Shown: positions 7,244 to 17,786, numbered from the stretch's first letter. The stretch: 42,376 nt of DNA from Candidatus Oscillochloris fontis (GCF_004138135.1 NZ_RYFD01000040.1:1-42376), one strand, 5' to 3'. The notes: generated from the letters alone by a model not told the origin. Made by a program: numbers and translations.

Positions 7244-8925
7244 GGTGTTCCTCCAACCAGGAGTGCCCCCACTCCGGCACATGCGATGATCAGTAGGAGC
7301 GGGCCATAATCCCACGCCCAGCCCCACGGGCGCACCTGATCCACCCCGAACCATGTCGGGGCTGCGCCACTCAGTTCGAGCAGGTGCTCGCCTGGCTCCA
7401 GCCACCCCGATTGCAGCGCCGCGACACTCCCCACCTGAGCCGGGCTGAGCGTTATGGCCCGGCCATCAATCTGTACCTCGGTCGCCACATCTACCCCCAC
7501 CAGACTGATCCGCGCCCCGCTGAAGCGCACCTGCCACCCCGTGCCCCCCTGCGTCACCGCCGGGGAATCCCAGCTATGTGCGCCCACCCCGGCGACGCTG
7601 GGGCGCGCCAGATACTCCTGGAGCATGACATAACTCGCCAACGGTTGCCAATCGCGGCGCACCAAGGCGAAGTAGGGCGTCGGATCATTGAGGTCAGGCT
7701 CGGCATAGCCACCAAAACGCAACATCCAGACATTCATGACCCCCATCCAGGGCCACTCCTGGCGGGCACGTTCGATCTGGCCGATCAAGTAGGCTCCCTT
7801 CTGCTCCTCAGTCACCGGCTGGCCCCAGGTGCTGCGGCGCTCTGGCGGGAGGCTATCGGGGGCACTGTTCCAACCGAACTCACTCACCCACACCGGAGTC
7901 TGGGTGTCGCCGTGGTGTTCCATAATCTCACGTAGCAGCACCACCCGGCTGACATCACTGCGCGTATCAATCGGCTGGCTCCAACTCCAGTTGCCGCGTC
8001 CGCGCAAAAAGACATAGCGATGCTCAGTGGGTGATTGGCCGAGGCCATAGCTCTGCGCCGACAGAATATCGAAGTAGTCCGCGCCTCCCGCCTGATAGAT
8101 CCGATCCAGGTAGTCCAGTTCGCTCAGCGGGGCGCGCCAATCGAGGCCATCGGTGGGTGAGAGGCCAGGGAAGAGGATGACCACCTGCGGGTTGGCGCTG
8201 CGGGCGGCCTCGGCAGCGATGCGCAACAGGCGCACGAAATCTTCCGGGCTAGGCTCCTGCCAGTTCCACTCGCCACGCAGGTTCGGCTCATTCCAGATCT
8301 GGAAGAAGCGGATATGTAGCCCGCCGGGCGCATCCTCGATCCCATCAGCATCGTAACGTTCGACGACCGCCTGCACAAAGTGACCAAAATCGGCATAATC
8401 GTCGGGAGGGCCGGTGGAGTTGCCATCCAGGAGCAACCCCTCCTGAAATTCGGTGCTCGCCAACGCCTGTGGGCGTGCCCAGGCCGGGGGGCGTTCGAGG
8501 CGCACAATCAACTCGACCTCGGCGGCATTCGCGGCGGCGACGATGCGATCATACTTGGCCCACGCCGAGACCGCGCCTAGCGTTTCGAGGTTACGGCGAT
8601 CCTCAAAATCACCGCGCCCATGGATCTCCAGATCCTCCCAGGTCATCTGGATACGGGCATACTGCGCACCAAGCTCGCGGGCCAGAGCAAAACTGCGTTC
8701 AACCGCAGCGTGATCAGGCTCGTACTGGAGGTTGTAGAGATTGATGCCGAGACGGGGATGATCGCTATAGGGTGGGGGTGGCGCACTGGTAACAAAGGAA
8801 ATGCCCCGGTTCGCGGCATTATCTAACCACACCACCAGCGCAAGGGCGGCGAGAAGTATAAGCAGCAGACCCGCTAAAAAGGCGGTGTGCAGGAATGGGC
8901 GGCGCAATGCAGACGGGGCATTCAT
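7219..8925 (-). CDS. Membrane-anchored clan GH-A glycoside hydrolase-like protein
   Basis: 568 residues. An N-terminal membrane anchor (about residues 12-34, LHTAFLAGLLLILLAALAL) is followed by a TIM-barrel domain and a C-terminal membrane segment (LLLIIACAGVGALLVGG) ending in a short basic tail. Clan GH-A catalytic positions are visible: acid/base E213 in FQIWNEPN and nucleophile E349 in VWVSEFGW. The overall pattern (ARIQMTWEDLE, then WNEPN, then SEFGW) is like GH5/GH39-type enzymes. A beta-sandwich-like region follows (about 430-530). Substrate is unknown. Overlap of 25 bases with the O-antigen-ligase-like gene suggests a joint role in cell-surface or extracellular polysaccharide processing. 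Confidence 0.82.
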   Translation of the reverse strand: MNAPSALRRPFLHTAFLAGLLLILLAALALVVWLDNAANRGISFVTSAPPPPYSDHPRLGINLYNLQYEPDHAAVERSFALARELGAQYARIQMTWEDLEIHGRGDFEDRRNLETLGAVSAWAKYDRIVAAANAAEVELIVRLERPPAWARPQALASTEFQEGLLLDGNSTGPPDDYADFGHFVQAVVERYDADGIEDAPGGLHIRFFQIWNEPNLRGEWNWQEPSPEDFVRLLRIAAEAARSANPQVVILFPGLSPTDGLDWRAPLSELDYLDRIYQAGGADYFDILSAQSYGLGQSPTEHRYVFLRGRGNWSWSQPIDTRSDVSRVVLLREIMEHHGDTQTPVWVSEFGWNSAPDSLPPERRSTWGQPVTEEQKGAYLIGQIERARQEWPWMGVMNVWMLRFGGYAEPDLNDPTPYFALVRRDWQPLASYVMLQEYLARPSVAGVGAHSWDSPAVTQGGTGWQVRFSGARISLVGVDVATEVQIDGRAITLSPAQVGSVAALQSGWLEPGEHLLELSGAAPTWFGVDQVRPWGWAWDYGPLLLIIACAGVGALLVGGTPWRTRRNA

Positions 8926-9019
8926 GGCGGGCGAGTATAGACGTTGGGGCGGGGGATGTCAAGGAACGATGCGGATATGGCGAAAAGTTCTGCAACTAAT
9001 ACGTCTCGCTTCCGCCTTC

Positions 9020-9058
9020 GCTCCCTCGCTTGTTCGCTGTGTGAACAGGCGAGGGAGC
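9020..9058. terminator. Hairpin between the PspC and glycosidase genes
   Basis: GCTCCCTCGCTTGTTC pairs with GAACAGGCGAGGGAGC (16 pairs, one of them wobble) around a seven-base loop. It lies 24 bases beyond the stop of the PspC gene on the minus strand and upstream of the glycosidase gene. There is no uridine run, so it may be an RNA stabiliser or a Rho-independent-like end of limited strength. The rest of the gap (8926-9081) shows nothing else. Confidence 0.5.
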
Positions 9059-9081
9059 AGCGTTCTAAAACCATAACCCTC

Positions 9082-9339
9082 TTAGCTCTTCCGCTCCTCC
9101 CCCGTGTACGGGTCGTAGCGCCACTCCCCGGTCGGGTCTACCGTAGGCGGAGCCACCGCAGGCTCCTGCGGCATGACAATCCACAGCACAATATAGATCA
9201 GTGGGCTGAGGCCACTCAGGATAGCCAGCGCAAACACAAAGCGCACGATCACGCTGTCAATACCGAAATAGGTGGCTAGACCACCACAGACACCGCCGAG
9301 CATACAGTCACTTGTGCTACGATAAAGTCGAGTTGCCAT
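9082..9339 (-). CDS. PspC domain protein
   Basis: 85 residues from ATG 9339, chosen because AAGGAGG lies about seven bases upstream. The sequence MATRLYRSTSDCMLGGVCGGLATYF continuing into GIDSVIVRFVFALAIL is a typical PspC (PF04024) domain: a short basic start, the GGVCGGLA motif, then one membrane segment pair (SPLIYIVLWIVMP). In E. coli PspC is part of the phage-shock envelope-stress system, but small PspC-only proteins are widespread and usually uncharacterised. The C-terminal tail (GEWRYDPYTGEERKS) is hydrophilic. No PspA or PspB homologue is in the window. The gene is divergent from the secreted protein at 9542. Confidence 0.9.
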   Translation of the reverse strand: MATRLYRSTSDCMLGGVCGGLATYFGIDSVIVRFVFALAILSGLSPLIYIVLWIVMPQEPAVAPPTVDPTGEWRYDPYTGEERKS

Positions 9340-9541
9340 GAGAAACCTCCTTGGTGTATCGTATCTCCGCACCCTCCGTGCGGTTCGCTATCTTACCTGT
9401 GTCTATGACGATCCGCCCCACCAAATGTTGCAGCCATGATTCACAAGTGGCGCATTCCATCTTCATACCAGTTTCACAACTCCCCGCTAGACTGTGCCTA
9501 GTGACAGAACAATGCTGTAATCTACAGAACAGGAGTACACC

Positions 9542-10237
9542 ATGACCCGCAAACTCATGACCTTTCTCGCTGGCTTGGCCCTTGTTGGTGTCTTTGCCGC
9601 AGCAATGGCCTGGGCCTTCCCGGTGCAAACCACTAGTGCAGCAGAAATAGATGCCGTCCTGACCGAACTAGAGACGACCCCACTTCAGCGCGACCGCCCC
9701 AATGGCCCGCAGCGCGGCGAGGGGACTGAGAAGGCGCTAGTCGCCGCACTGATCAATCAGACCAGCCAACTCTCTGGGTTGACCCGCCAGCAGGTGGTGG
9801 ATGAACTAGTAGCTGGCAAGACCCTGGCCCAAGTTGCTACGGCCCACGGCACCTCTGCCGATGCGGTGGTTGCAGCGGTAAGTGCTAACGCCAAGAAGAG
9901 CCTCGATAAGCAGGTTGAGAAGGGGCGCATCAGCCAGGAGCGCGCCGATGAACTGCTGAGCCGCTTGCAGACTAAGGCCACCGAGTTGATGAATGATGCG
10001 ACCCTGGGTACGCAGGTGGCCGAACGCCAGGATCAGGCCGCGAAGATGAAGGTGATGCCCGCGCTCATCCGTCACGCTGCCCAGGCGACGGGCCTGCCGG
10101 TGGGTGACATTACCGGGCGTCTGCGTGATGGTGAGACCCTGACTCAGATCGTGACCTCTGCCGGTGGTGACATCAATGCGGTGATTGACGCCGCGACCGC
10201 TGAGTTCCGCACGGCGGCGGAGAATGCGGTGAAGTAG
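9542..10237 (+). CDS. Secreted alpha-helical protein of unknown function
   Basis: 231 residues. A clear signal peptide (MTRKLMTFLAGLALVGVFAA...WAFP, cleavage likely after AWA or TSA) leads into a helical, charged protein. Two similar modules are visible: LSGLTRQQVVDELVAGKTLAQVATAHGTSADAVVAAV (about 79-115) and TGLPVGDITGRLRDGETLTQIVTSAGGDINAVIDAA (about 183-220). Each has the shape 'helix - G-x-TLxQI/VA - x - AGxxxxAV', which I have seen in clostridial and Chloroflexi secreted proteins but cannot name. AGGAG lies six bases before the ATG. It is followed closely (14 bases) by a two-component system that may control or sense its level; that is inference. Confidence 0.75.
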   Translation: MTRKLMTFLAGLALVGVFAAAMAWAFPVQTTSAAEIDAVLTELETTPLQRDRPNGPQRGEGTEKALVAALINQTSQLSGLTRQQVVDELVAGKTLAQVATAHGTSADAVVAAVSANAKKSLDKQVEKGRISQERADELLSRLQTKATELMNDATLGTQVAERQDQAAKMKVMPALIRHAAQATGLPVGDITGRLRDGETLTQIVTSAGGDINAVIDAATAEFRTAAENAVK

Positions 10238-10251
10238 GAAATTTCCACCTC

Positions 10252-10938
10252 ATGCCCCAACGCATCCTGATCGTTGATGACGTGCGCGAGATCGTCCAGG
10301 GCTTGGCTGCCTATTTCCGCCAAGCTGGATTCGAGACGCTGGCCGCCTATGATGGGCGGTCAGCGTTGGATCTTGCCCGCCGCGAACGCCCTGATCTGAT
10401 TATTCTCGATTGGATGATGCCCGAATTGGATGGCTTGGAGGTCTGCCGCCAATTGCGCCGCGATTCGGCGGTTCCGATCATTATGCTCACTGCCCGCATC
10501 GAAGAGACCGACACCCTGATCGGGTTGGAATTGGGTGCGGATGACTATATCGCCAAGCCTTTTCGTGCTCGCGAGGTAGTGGCGCGGGCACGCGCCATCC
10601 TGCGCCGCGCCAGTGGTGCGCTCGCACCCTCCAGTATGCTCCGTGGCGCTGGGTTGAGCCTCGATCTGGATCGCCATACCGCTGAGGTAGATGCTCACCC
10701 GGTGGATCTTACCCCCACCGAGTTTGCCATCCTCGTCGCCCTAATGCGCAACGCTGGTCGCCCGCTCTCGCGCGCTCAGATTCTCGATGCGGCCCAAGGC
10801 GATACCTTTGAGGGCTACGAGCGCACGATTGATGCCCATATCAAGAACCTGCGGCGCAAGATCGAGACCGATCCGGCCACTCCGCGCCGCATCCTGACCG
10901 TCTTTGGGGTGGGGTATAAGTTTGCTGCTGCTGAGTAG
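10252..10938 (+). CDS. OmpR/PhoB-type response regulator
   Basis: 228 residues. The receiver domain has the acidic pair D9-D10, phospho-acceptor D53 (LIILDWMMPELDG), switch T80 and K102 in the LGADDYIAKPF signature. The C-terminal winged helix (about 135-225) carries LTPTEFAILVALMRNAGRPLSR and the recognition-helix region RTIDAHIKNLRRKIETDP, ending TVFGVGYKF, as in OmpR/PhoB regulators. It is followed six bases later by its probable kinase. Targets unknown; the secreted protein just upstream is a candidate by context. Confidence 0.93.
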   Translation: MPQRILIVDDVREIVQGLAAYFRQAGFETLAAYDGRSALDLARRERPDLIILDWMMPELDGLEVCRQLRRDSAVPIIMLTARIEETDTLIGLELGADDYIAKPFRAREVVARARAILRRASGALAPSSMLRGAGLSLDLDRHTAEVDAHPVDLTPTEFAILVALMRNAGRPLSRAQILDAAQGDTFEGYERTIDAHIKNLRRKIETDPATPRRILTVFGVGYKFAAAE

Positions 10939-10944
10939 GTTGCT

Positions 10945-12300
10945 ATGCGCTCGCTCTACCGCCGCCTGACCATCACCCATACCCTCGTGGCGCTGCTGGC
11001 AGTGCTGCTCGTCGGCCTCTTGGCCAGCGGCATGATCGTGCGCGTCTATATGCAGATCAGCAGCGAACAGTCTGTGAGCCAATCGCGCATGCTGGCGCGC
11101 CGGATGAGCGGCCCCTTAGGTCAGTACTACACCACTAATCACGGCTGGATAGGGGTCGAGACCCAGTTGCATGCGCGTATGGCCGAGTTTGGCGAAAATG
11201 AAGGCCGGGTGGTACTGGCCGACACCAAGGATCGGGTGATCTTTGATAGTGAAGGCGAACTGGACGGACGCCCAATGCAGCCGCGTATGCGGATGTCGGC
11301 GGTGCCGGTGTTGGCCGGAAATCGCGAGGTAGGCAGCGTGGCGGTACTCCCAAGCACCGAACAGACCAATCTGGCCCAGCGCACCTTCGTGCGTTCGCTG
11401 ATCTGGATCGTCGGTGGTGGCAGCCTTCTGGCGGTTGTCGGCGCACTCGTGGTAGCGATCTTCGTTGCTAGGCGGCTCGTGCGCCCCTTGCGTTCACTCA
11501 CCAACGCCGCCCGCCGCCTCACCACCGGCGCTCGCCACGAGCCACTGGCGCTTCCGGCTGAGGCCGAACTGGCCGAACTGGCCCACGCCTTCAATGGGAT
11601 GGCCAACGAACTTGCGCACCAAGAAGATCTGCGCCGCCAGATGGTGGCCGATATTGCCCACGAACTGCGTACCCCGCTCAGCGTCATGCAACTTCAGGTT
11701 GAGAGTATTGAAGATGGGATCGTCCCACCCAGCACCGAGGCAGTCGTGGCGCTCGGTGGCCAGATTAGTCTGCTGGCGCGCCTCGTGGACGATCTGCGCC
11801 TCATCTCGCTGGCCGATGCCGGGCAACTCTCACTCAGCCCGCAGCTCCTCGATCCTGCCCACGCTTTGGCCATTGCCGCCGCCGCCGCCGAACCACGTGC
11901 GCGGCAGCATGGCGTCGCCCTCCGCCTTGAGCCAGCCCCGCCACTCCCGCCCGTCCGCGCCGACCCTCAGCGCCTCGCGCAGATCTTGGGCAATCTGATC
12001 GAGAATGCAATTCGCTACACTCCCGCCGGAGGAACCGTGACCCTGCGTGTGAGCCACGATTCTTCGATGATCACCTTCGCCATTTGCGACACTGGCCCCG
12101 GCATCTCCGCCGCCGAGCAACCCCACATCTTCGACCGCTTCTACCGCACCGACCGCGCCCGCGCCCGTGAGACCGGCGGCAGTGGCTTGGGGTTGGCGAT
12201 TGTGCAACGCCTCGTTGCTGCCCAGGGAGGCAGTGTGGGACTTCAGAGCCAACCCGGCCAGGGCGCGACCTTCACGGTGCAATTGCCGGTGGGGGCGTAG
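10945..12300 (+). CDS. Sensor histidine kinase with HAMP domain
   Basis: 451 residues. Membrane segment 1 at about 10-33, extracytoplasmic sensor about 34-150, membrane segment 2 about 151-176 (LIWIVGGGSLLAVVGALVVAIF), HAMP about 177-228, phospho-acceptor H239 in ADIAHELRTPLSVMQ, then an ATPase domain with N box NLIENAIRYTPAGG, G1 DTGPGI, F box FDRFYR and G2 GGSGLGLAIVQRLV. It is a standard EnvZ/BaeS-type kinase. The start ATG follows the regulator stop by six bases, so the pair is cotranscribed. The extracytoplasmic part has no recognisable ligand-binding family. Confidence 0.93.
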   Translation: MRSLYRRLTITHTLVALLAVLLVGLLASGMIVRVYMQISSEQSVSQSRMLARRMSGPLGQYYTTNHGWIGVETQLHARMAEFGENEGRVVLADTKDRVIFDSEGELDGRPMQPRMRMSAVPVLAGNREVGSVAVLPSTEQTNLAQRTFVRSLIWIVGGGSLLAVVGALVVAIFVARRLVRPLRSLTNAARRLTTGARHEPLALPAEAELAELAHAFNGMANELAHQEDLRRQMVADIAHELRTPLSVMQLQVESIEDGIVPPSTEAVVALGGQISLLARLVDDLRLISLADAGQLSLSPQLLDPAHALAIAAAAAEPRARQHGVALRLEPAPPLPPVRADPQRLAQILGNLIENAIRYTPAGGTVTLRVSHDSSMITFAICDTGPGISAAEQPHIFDRFYRTDRARARETGGSGLGLAIVQRLVAAQGGSVGLQSQPGQGATFTVQLPVGA

Positions 12301-12380
12301 GATTCAAATTCCAAGCCCATTCCAATCCAAGCATGTTACACTGCACCCCACATATCAGCTAACCAATAACTATCTACACT

Positions 12381-13064
12381 ATGCGCCTACTGATTATCGA
12401 AGACGACCAGCGCCTTGCGCGGCTCATGCGCCGGGTGTTAGCGGAAGAACACTACACGATAGATGTCGCTCATGATGGCGAAGAGGGGCTTGATCTTGCG
12501 CTCCAAGGCATCTACGATGTGGCGATTGTGGATTGGATGTTGCCTACCCGTGATGGCCCCGCGATCTGTCGTGCCATCCGGGCGGCGCGTACCCCCATGT
12601 CGCTGCTCTTGCTCACCGCCCGTGGTCAGCTTGAAGATCGCGTCAGTGGCTTAGATAGCGGAGCCGATGATTACCTCGTCAAGCCGTTTGCCTTCGAGGA
12701 GCTATTAGCCCGCGTGCGCGCCCTTAGCCGCCGCTTTACCCCCCCCGGTAGCGATACCTCCGAACTGCGGGTCGGCGAGATTGTCCTCGATCTGCGTAGC
12801 CATATGGCGCGCCGTGGGAGCCGTGTCCTCGATCTCACCCCTACCGAATGGAACCTGCTCGAATACCTCATGCGTAATGTCGGTCTCAGCCTCTCCCGCC
12901 AACAGATCCTCGACTATGTCTGGTCGTATGAGCGTGACGTGCAGATCGCACTGGTGGATGTCTACATCTCCTACCTGCGCCGCAAACTGAATGCCCCCGG
13001 CGAGAGCGACCCGATCATGACCGTGCGCGGAGTCGGCTACCGCCTGGAGGCCAGTCGTGTTTAG
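12381..13064 (+). CDS. OmpR/PhoB-type response regulator
   Basis: 227 residues. Receiver: acidic pair E7-D8-D9, phospho-acceptor D51 (VAIVDWMLPTRDG), switch T79, K101 in SGADDYLVKPF. Winged-helix output: LTPTEWNLLEYLMRNVGLSLSR and VDVYISYLRRKLN, ending TVRGVGYRLE. The reading frame overlaps the following kinase by eight bases. It is separated from the previous kinase by 80 bases with no terminator seen, so all four two-component genes may form one unit or two tandem operons. The ATG lacks a clear Shine-Dalgarno sequence. Confidence 0.93.
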   Translation: MRLLIIEDDQRLARLMRRVLAEEHYTIDVAHDGEEGLDLALQGIYDVAIVDWMLPTRDGPAICRAIRAARTPMSLLLLTARGQLEDRVSGLDSGADDYLVKPFAFEELLARVRALSRRFTPPGSDTSELRVGEIVLDLRSHMARRGSRVLDLTPTEWNLLEYLMRNVGLSLSRQQILDYVWSYERDVQIALVDVYISYLRRKLNAPGESDPIMTVRGVGYRLEASRV

Positions 13065-14601
13065 GGGGCTGCGCATCCAACTGACGCTGCTCTCGATGTT
13101 CTCTGCGCTGGCGCTGATCATTATGGTGGGTGGTGGTGGCTACCTGATCGTCGAACGCTACTTTCAGGATGTCACCGATCTGGCGCTCAAACACAAAATG
13201 ACCCACGAGTTCCACAGTTTGGCTGCCCCCATCCCCGCCGAGTTGATCACCACCGACCGTGATTGGTCGCTGGTACGCCAAGATGCGGCCCCACTCGTTC
13301 CGCGCCCCCAGCGCGGGGTTCCGCTGACGGAAGCACAGGTGCGGCAGGTGATTGAGCAAACCTACCAACACCGCGAATTGACCCGCATCAAACTAGATGA
13401 GAAGCGCGACCGCCTGATCTACGAGATCTATTTTGCCGATGATAGCGAGATCTATCTTGATGCCTATAGTGGCCAAGCGGTAGATTCCGATACGATTGAG
13501 CGTCCACCCTTAACCTCTACGCCTCTACCTGAAGCCACTGCGTATGATGCAGAACTAGCGGCGATCTTTGTCTTGCCCTTAGATACCAAGGGGCGATTGC
13601 TCTTTAATCCCAACCTCTCGGACACCCCGCCCGAACCACATCTTGAAGCCTTGCAAGCGGCCTTGAGTCAGGGCAGCGATCTGCGTACCATTACCACGGC
13701 AGATGGTCGCCATGTGCGCCTCTTCACCTATAAACTCACCCGTAATGATGGCCCGGCGGCGCTGCAACTGGGCCGCGTCCTGACCGACCAGGAGCATGTG
13801 CTGAACCAACTACTCATGGTCATCCTTACCCTGAGTGGAGTGAGTGTCATCTTGCTGGGCTTAGGCAGTTGGTGGATCGCCGGACGTGCGCTGGGGCCAG
13901 CCCAACAAGCCTGGGAGCGCCAGCAATCCTTCATTGCCAACGCGAGCCACGAGCTACGTACCCCGCTCACCCTGATTCGGGCCAGCACCGAGGTGGCGCT
14001 GCGCGGCATTCCTGCTGATGATCTCGATCAGCGCGATCTGCTCGGCGATGTTCTGAGCGAAGCCGACCACATGCGCCATCTGGTTGATGATCTGCTCACC
14101 CTCTCGCGGCTCGATAGTGGGCGGCTCAAGTTGGAACAGGTGCCGGTTGATCTCGTTGAACTGCTCGGCGATGTCCAGCGCCAGATGAACCGCGTGAGTG
14201 AGGAACATGCCATCCAGATCCAGTTGGGAAGCGTGGCCGGGGTGGTCATGGCCGACCCGGATCGCTTGCGCCAAGTCTTACTCATTCTGCTCGATAACGC
14301 CCTGCGCCATAGTGCGGCTAACACCACGATTACGCTGACTGCCCAACCTCATGGACAGCAGGTGCAGATCCACGTCGTCGATCAGGGCAGCGGGATTGCG
14401 CCCGAACACCTCCCGCATATCTTCGAGCGCTTCTACCGTGCCGATGCGGCGCGTGGTGTGAGCGGCAATGCCGGTTTGGGGCTGCCCATCGCCAAAGGCT
14501 TGATCGAAGCCCAGCGCGGCAAACTGAGTATCACCAGCCAACTCAATGTGGGTACAACGGTGACCATCACCCTTCAGATCGCCCGGCCTCTGGTACAATA
14601 G
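13057..14601 (+). CDS. Sensor histidine kinase with PepSY-like sensor segment
   Basis: 514 residues from a GTG start inside the regulator's 3' end. Membrane segment 1 about 12-34; an extracytoplasmic region about 35-245; membrane segment 2 about 247-272; phospho-acceptor H298 in ANASHELRTPLTLIRAS; ATPase domain with DNALRHSAANT, DQGSGI, FERFYR and GNAGLGLPIAKGLI. Within the extracytoplasmic part, LIYEIYFADDSEIYLDAYSGQAV (about 125-147) resembles a PepSY-like beta-hairpin, a fold often linked with peptide or peptidase regulation. HAMP is short or absent between segment 2 and the kinase helix. The partner is the regulator immediately upstream. Confidence 0.92.
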   Translation: MFRGLRIQLTLLSMFSALALIIMVGGGGYLIVERYFQDVTDLALKHKMTHEFHSLAAPIPAELITTDRDWSLVRQDAAPLVPRPQRGVPLTEAQVRQVIEQTYQHRELTRIKLDEKRDRLIYEIYFADDSEIYLDAYSGQAVDSDTIERPPLTSTPLPEATAYDAELAAIFVLPLDTKGRLLFNPNLSDTPPEPHLEALQAALSQGSDLRTITTADGRHVRLFTYKLTRNDGPAALQLGRVLTDQEHVLNQLLMVILTLSGVSVILLGLGSWWIAGRALGPAQQAWERQQSFIANASHELRTPLTLIRASTEVALRGIPADDLDQRDLLGDVLSEADHMRHLVDDLLTLSRLDSGRLKLEQVPVDLVELLGDVQRQMNRVSEEHAIQIQLGSVAGVVMADPDRLRQVLLILLDNALRHSAANTTITLTAQPHGQQVQIHVVDQGSGIAPEHLPHIFERFYRADAARGVSGNAGLGLPIAKGLIEAQRGKLSITSQLNVGTTVTITLQIARPLVQ

Positions 14602-14618
14602 ACCTCGCAAGTTCATGC

Positions 14619-14767
14619 AGGGCATGGGCAAAGTCACCTCCGGTGGGGGTTCGGGGGCGGCTACGCCGCCCCCGAAGATCTTTTTTGTTCTGTTTTGGCG
14701 GCGTAGCCGCCAAAACAGAACAAAAATGGGGCTTGGGGCGCAGCCCCAAAGACTTTGCACATGTCCT
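14619..14767. repeat. 149-base multi-hairpin element (fullest copy) flanked by 12-base direct repeats
   Basis: Terminal inverted repeats AGGGCATGGGCAAAGT (left) and ACTTTGCACATGTCCT (right, 14 of 16 complementary) enclose, in order, CACCTCCGGTGG, a GGGGGCGGC-TAC-GCCGCCCCC hairpin, the connector GAAGATCTTTTTT, a GTTCTGTTTTGGCGGC-GTA-GCCGCCAAAACAGAAC hairpin, and a TTGGGGC-GCA-GCCCCAA hairpin. The 12-base sequence GCAAGTTCATGC lies directly on both sides (14607-14618 and 14768-14779), as a target duplication would. It carries no coding capacity. The element lies between the second kinase gene and the methyltransferase gene. A second 149-base copy is at 39512-39660. Confidence 0.9.
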
Positions 14768-14790
14768 GCAAGTTCATGCGAGGAGATAGG

Positions 14791-15402
14791 ATGTCACAAC
14801 GGTTCTACGATCAGTTTGGCAACCCGCAGGGTCTAGCAGGCCGCCTAGCGGGCTGGTTGATGGCGCTCACCAACCGCGATCTGAATACCTGGGCGGTTGA
14901 TCAACTTGCGGTGCGCCCCGGCGACCATGTGCTGGAGATTGGCTTTGGGCCGGGCTTGGCAGTGCAGGCGCTGGCTCGTCGCGCCCGCCACGGCATGGTC
15001 GAGGGAATTGATATCTCCCCGTTGATGGTCGAGCAGGCCACCCGCCGTAATGCCGCGATGGTCAAAGCCGGGCGGGTACGTCTTCAGATCGGAAGTGTTA
15101 GCACCTTGCCCTACGCAGATCGCAGCTTCGAGCGCGTTCTGGCGGTCAATAATGTCCAATTCTGGATCAACCTCAGCGACGATCTGCGTGAAGTGGCGCG
15201 TGTCTTGCGCCCCGGTGGCACCCTCGCGATTGTGCTCCAACCCCGTCAGGCTCCTAGCCCCGCTGATGTGCTGGCGGTGCGCGATGATCTGCTCGTGCAG
15301 CTTGAGGCCGCTGGCTACCGCCGGGTGCGTAGTGCAGTCAACCCGCTCTCTCCGATGCCCGCCTTCGTCGTTTTGGGCGAACGGTCATCACGTTTGTCTT
15401 GA
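14791..15402 (+). CDS. Class I SAM-dependent methyltransferase
   Basis: 203 residues from ATG 14791, preceded by AGGAGATAGG; the frame extends upstream to 14755 but that part lies in the repeat element. SAM-binding motif I is VLEIGFGPG at about residues 44-52, followed by the acidic end of beta 2 in EGIDIS, and motif LPYADRSFERVLAVNNVQFW at about 105-124. This is the methyltransferase-11 (UbiE/arsenite methyltransferase-like) type. Substrate cannot be deduced. Length is short for a substrate-specific enzyme but normal for the domain. No operon partner: it is bounded by the repeat element and a 368-base gap. Confidence 0.88.
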   Translation: MSQRFYDQFGNPQGLAGRLAGWLMALTNRDLNTWAVDQLAVRPGDHVLEIGFGPGLAVQALARRARHGMVEGIDISPLMVEQATRRNAAMVKAGRVRLQIGSVSTLPYADRSFERVLAVNNVQFWINLSDDLREVARVLRPGGTLAIVLQPRQAPSPADVLAVRDDLLVQLEAAGYRRVRSAVNPLSPMPAFVVLGERSSRLS

Positions 15403-15484
15403 TACTTCTTGTCGGGAATAGATATTATCCTCATTTGGTCTTAATATGCTACAAAGCACCCGTGTAAATCCATATTATTTTTCT

Positions 15485-15513
15485 TTGCATCACCTCTAGG
15501 GCTATGGTACAAT
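15485..15513 (+). promoter_or_regulatory. Sigma-70-type promoter for the first pyrophosphatase
   Basis: TTGCAT (15485-15490), a 17-base spacer, then TACAAT (15508-15513): one mismatch in each hexamer from a good housekeeping promoter at the optimal spacing. Transcription would start near 15520, giving a 5' untranslated leader of about 250 bases before ATG 15771. The leader contains a decayed multi-hairpin repeat (15551-15645), and I see no riboswitch class I can name in the remainder (15646-15770). Confidence 0.6.
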
Positions 15514-15550
15514 CCCCAACCATCCACCCCGGTAAATCTTTATAGTGGCC

Positions 15551-15645
15551 CACGGCATGGGCAGAGTTATTGGGGTAAGCCCCAAACCCACGACAAAACA
15601 CTATCTTGGGGCGACTACGCTACCCCAATCCCCACGTTGCAGGAA
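15551..15645. repeat. Decayed copy of the multi-hairpin element
   Basis: CACGGCATGGGCA resembles the terminal repeat of the 149-base element. TTGGGGTAAGCCCCAA resembles its GGGGC/GCCCC hairpin, and TTGGGG-CGACTACGC-TACCCCAA is a further short inverted repeat. The large GGCGGC hairpin is missing. It occupies part of the 368-base gap 15403-15770, which otherwise holds only the promoter and leader of the pyrophosphatase. Confidence 0.5.
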
Positions 15646-15770
15646 AAATAACGATAACCAGGAGGCATCGTTTCGTCTGGCCGTTTGCATGTCAACTGTA
15701 TCCAATGGCGGAAGCATAGGCATAAAGTTCGGACGTTGGTGTCGAGAGCTGTAGTACGAGGTAGTACAAC

Positions 15771-17786
<2,016 letters not shown>

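Noticed and set aside
7244-7405. N-terminal extension of the O-antigen-ligase-like protein
   Set aside because: Low-complexity Arg/Gly sequence inside the glycosidase gene; ATG 7243 has a strong Shine-Dalgarno sequence.
14278-14760. 160-residue minus-strand frame across the kinase 3' end and the repeat
   Set aside because: Opposite to a clear kinase ATPase domain and a palindromic element; no ribosome binding site or recognisable domain. It is only useful in showing that the repeat is open in that phase.
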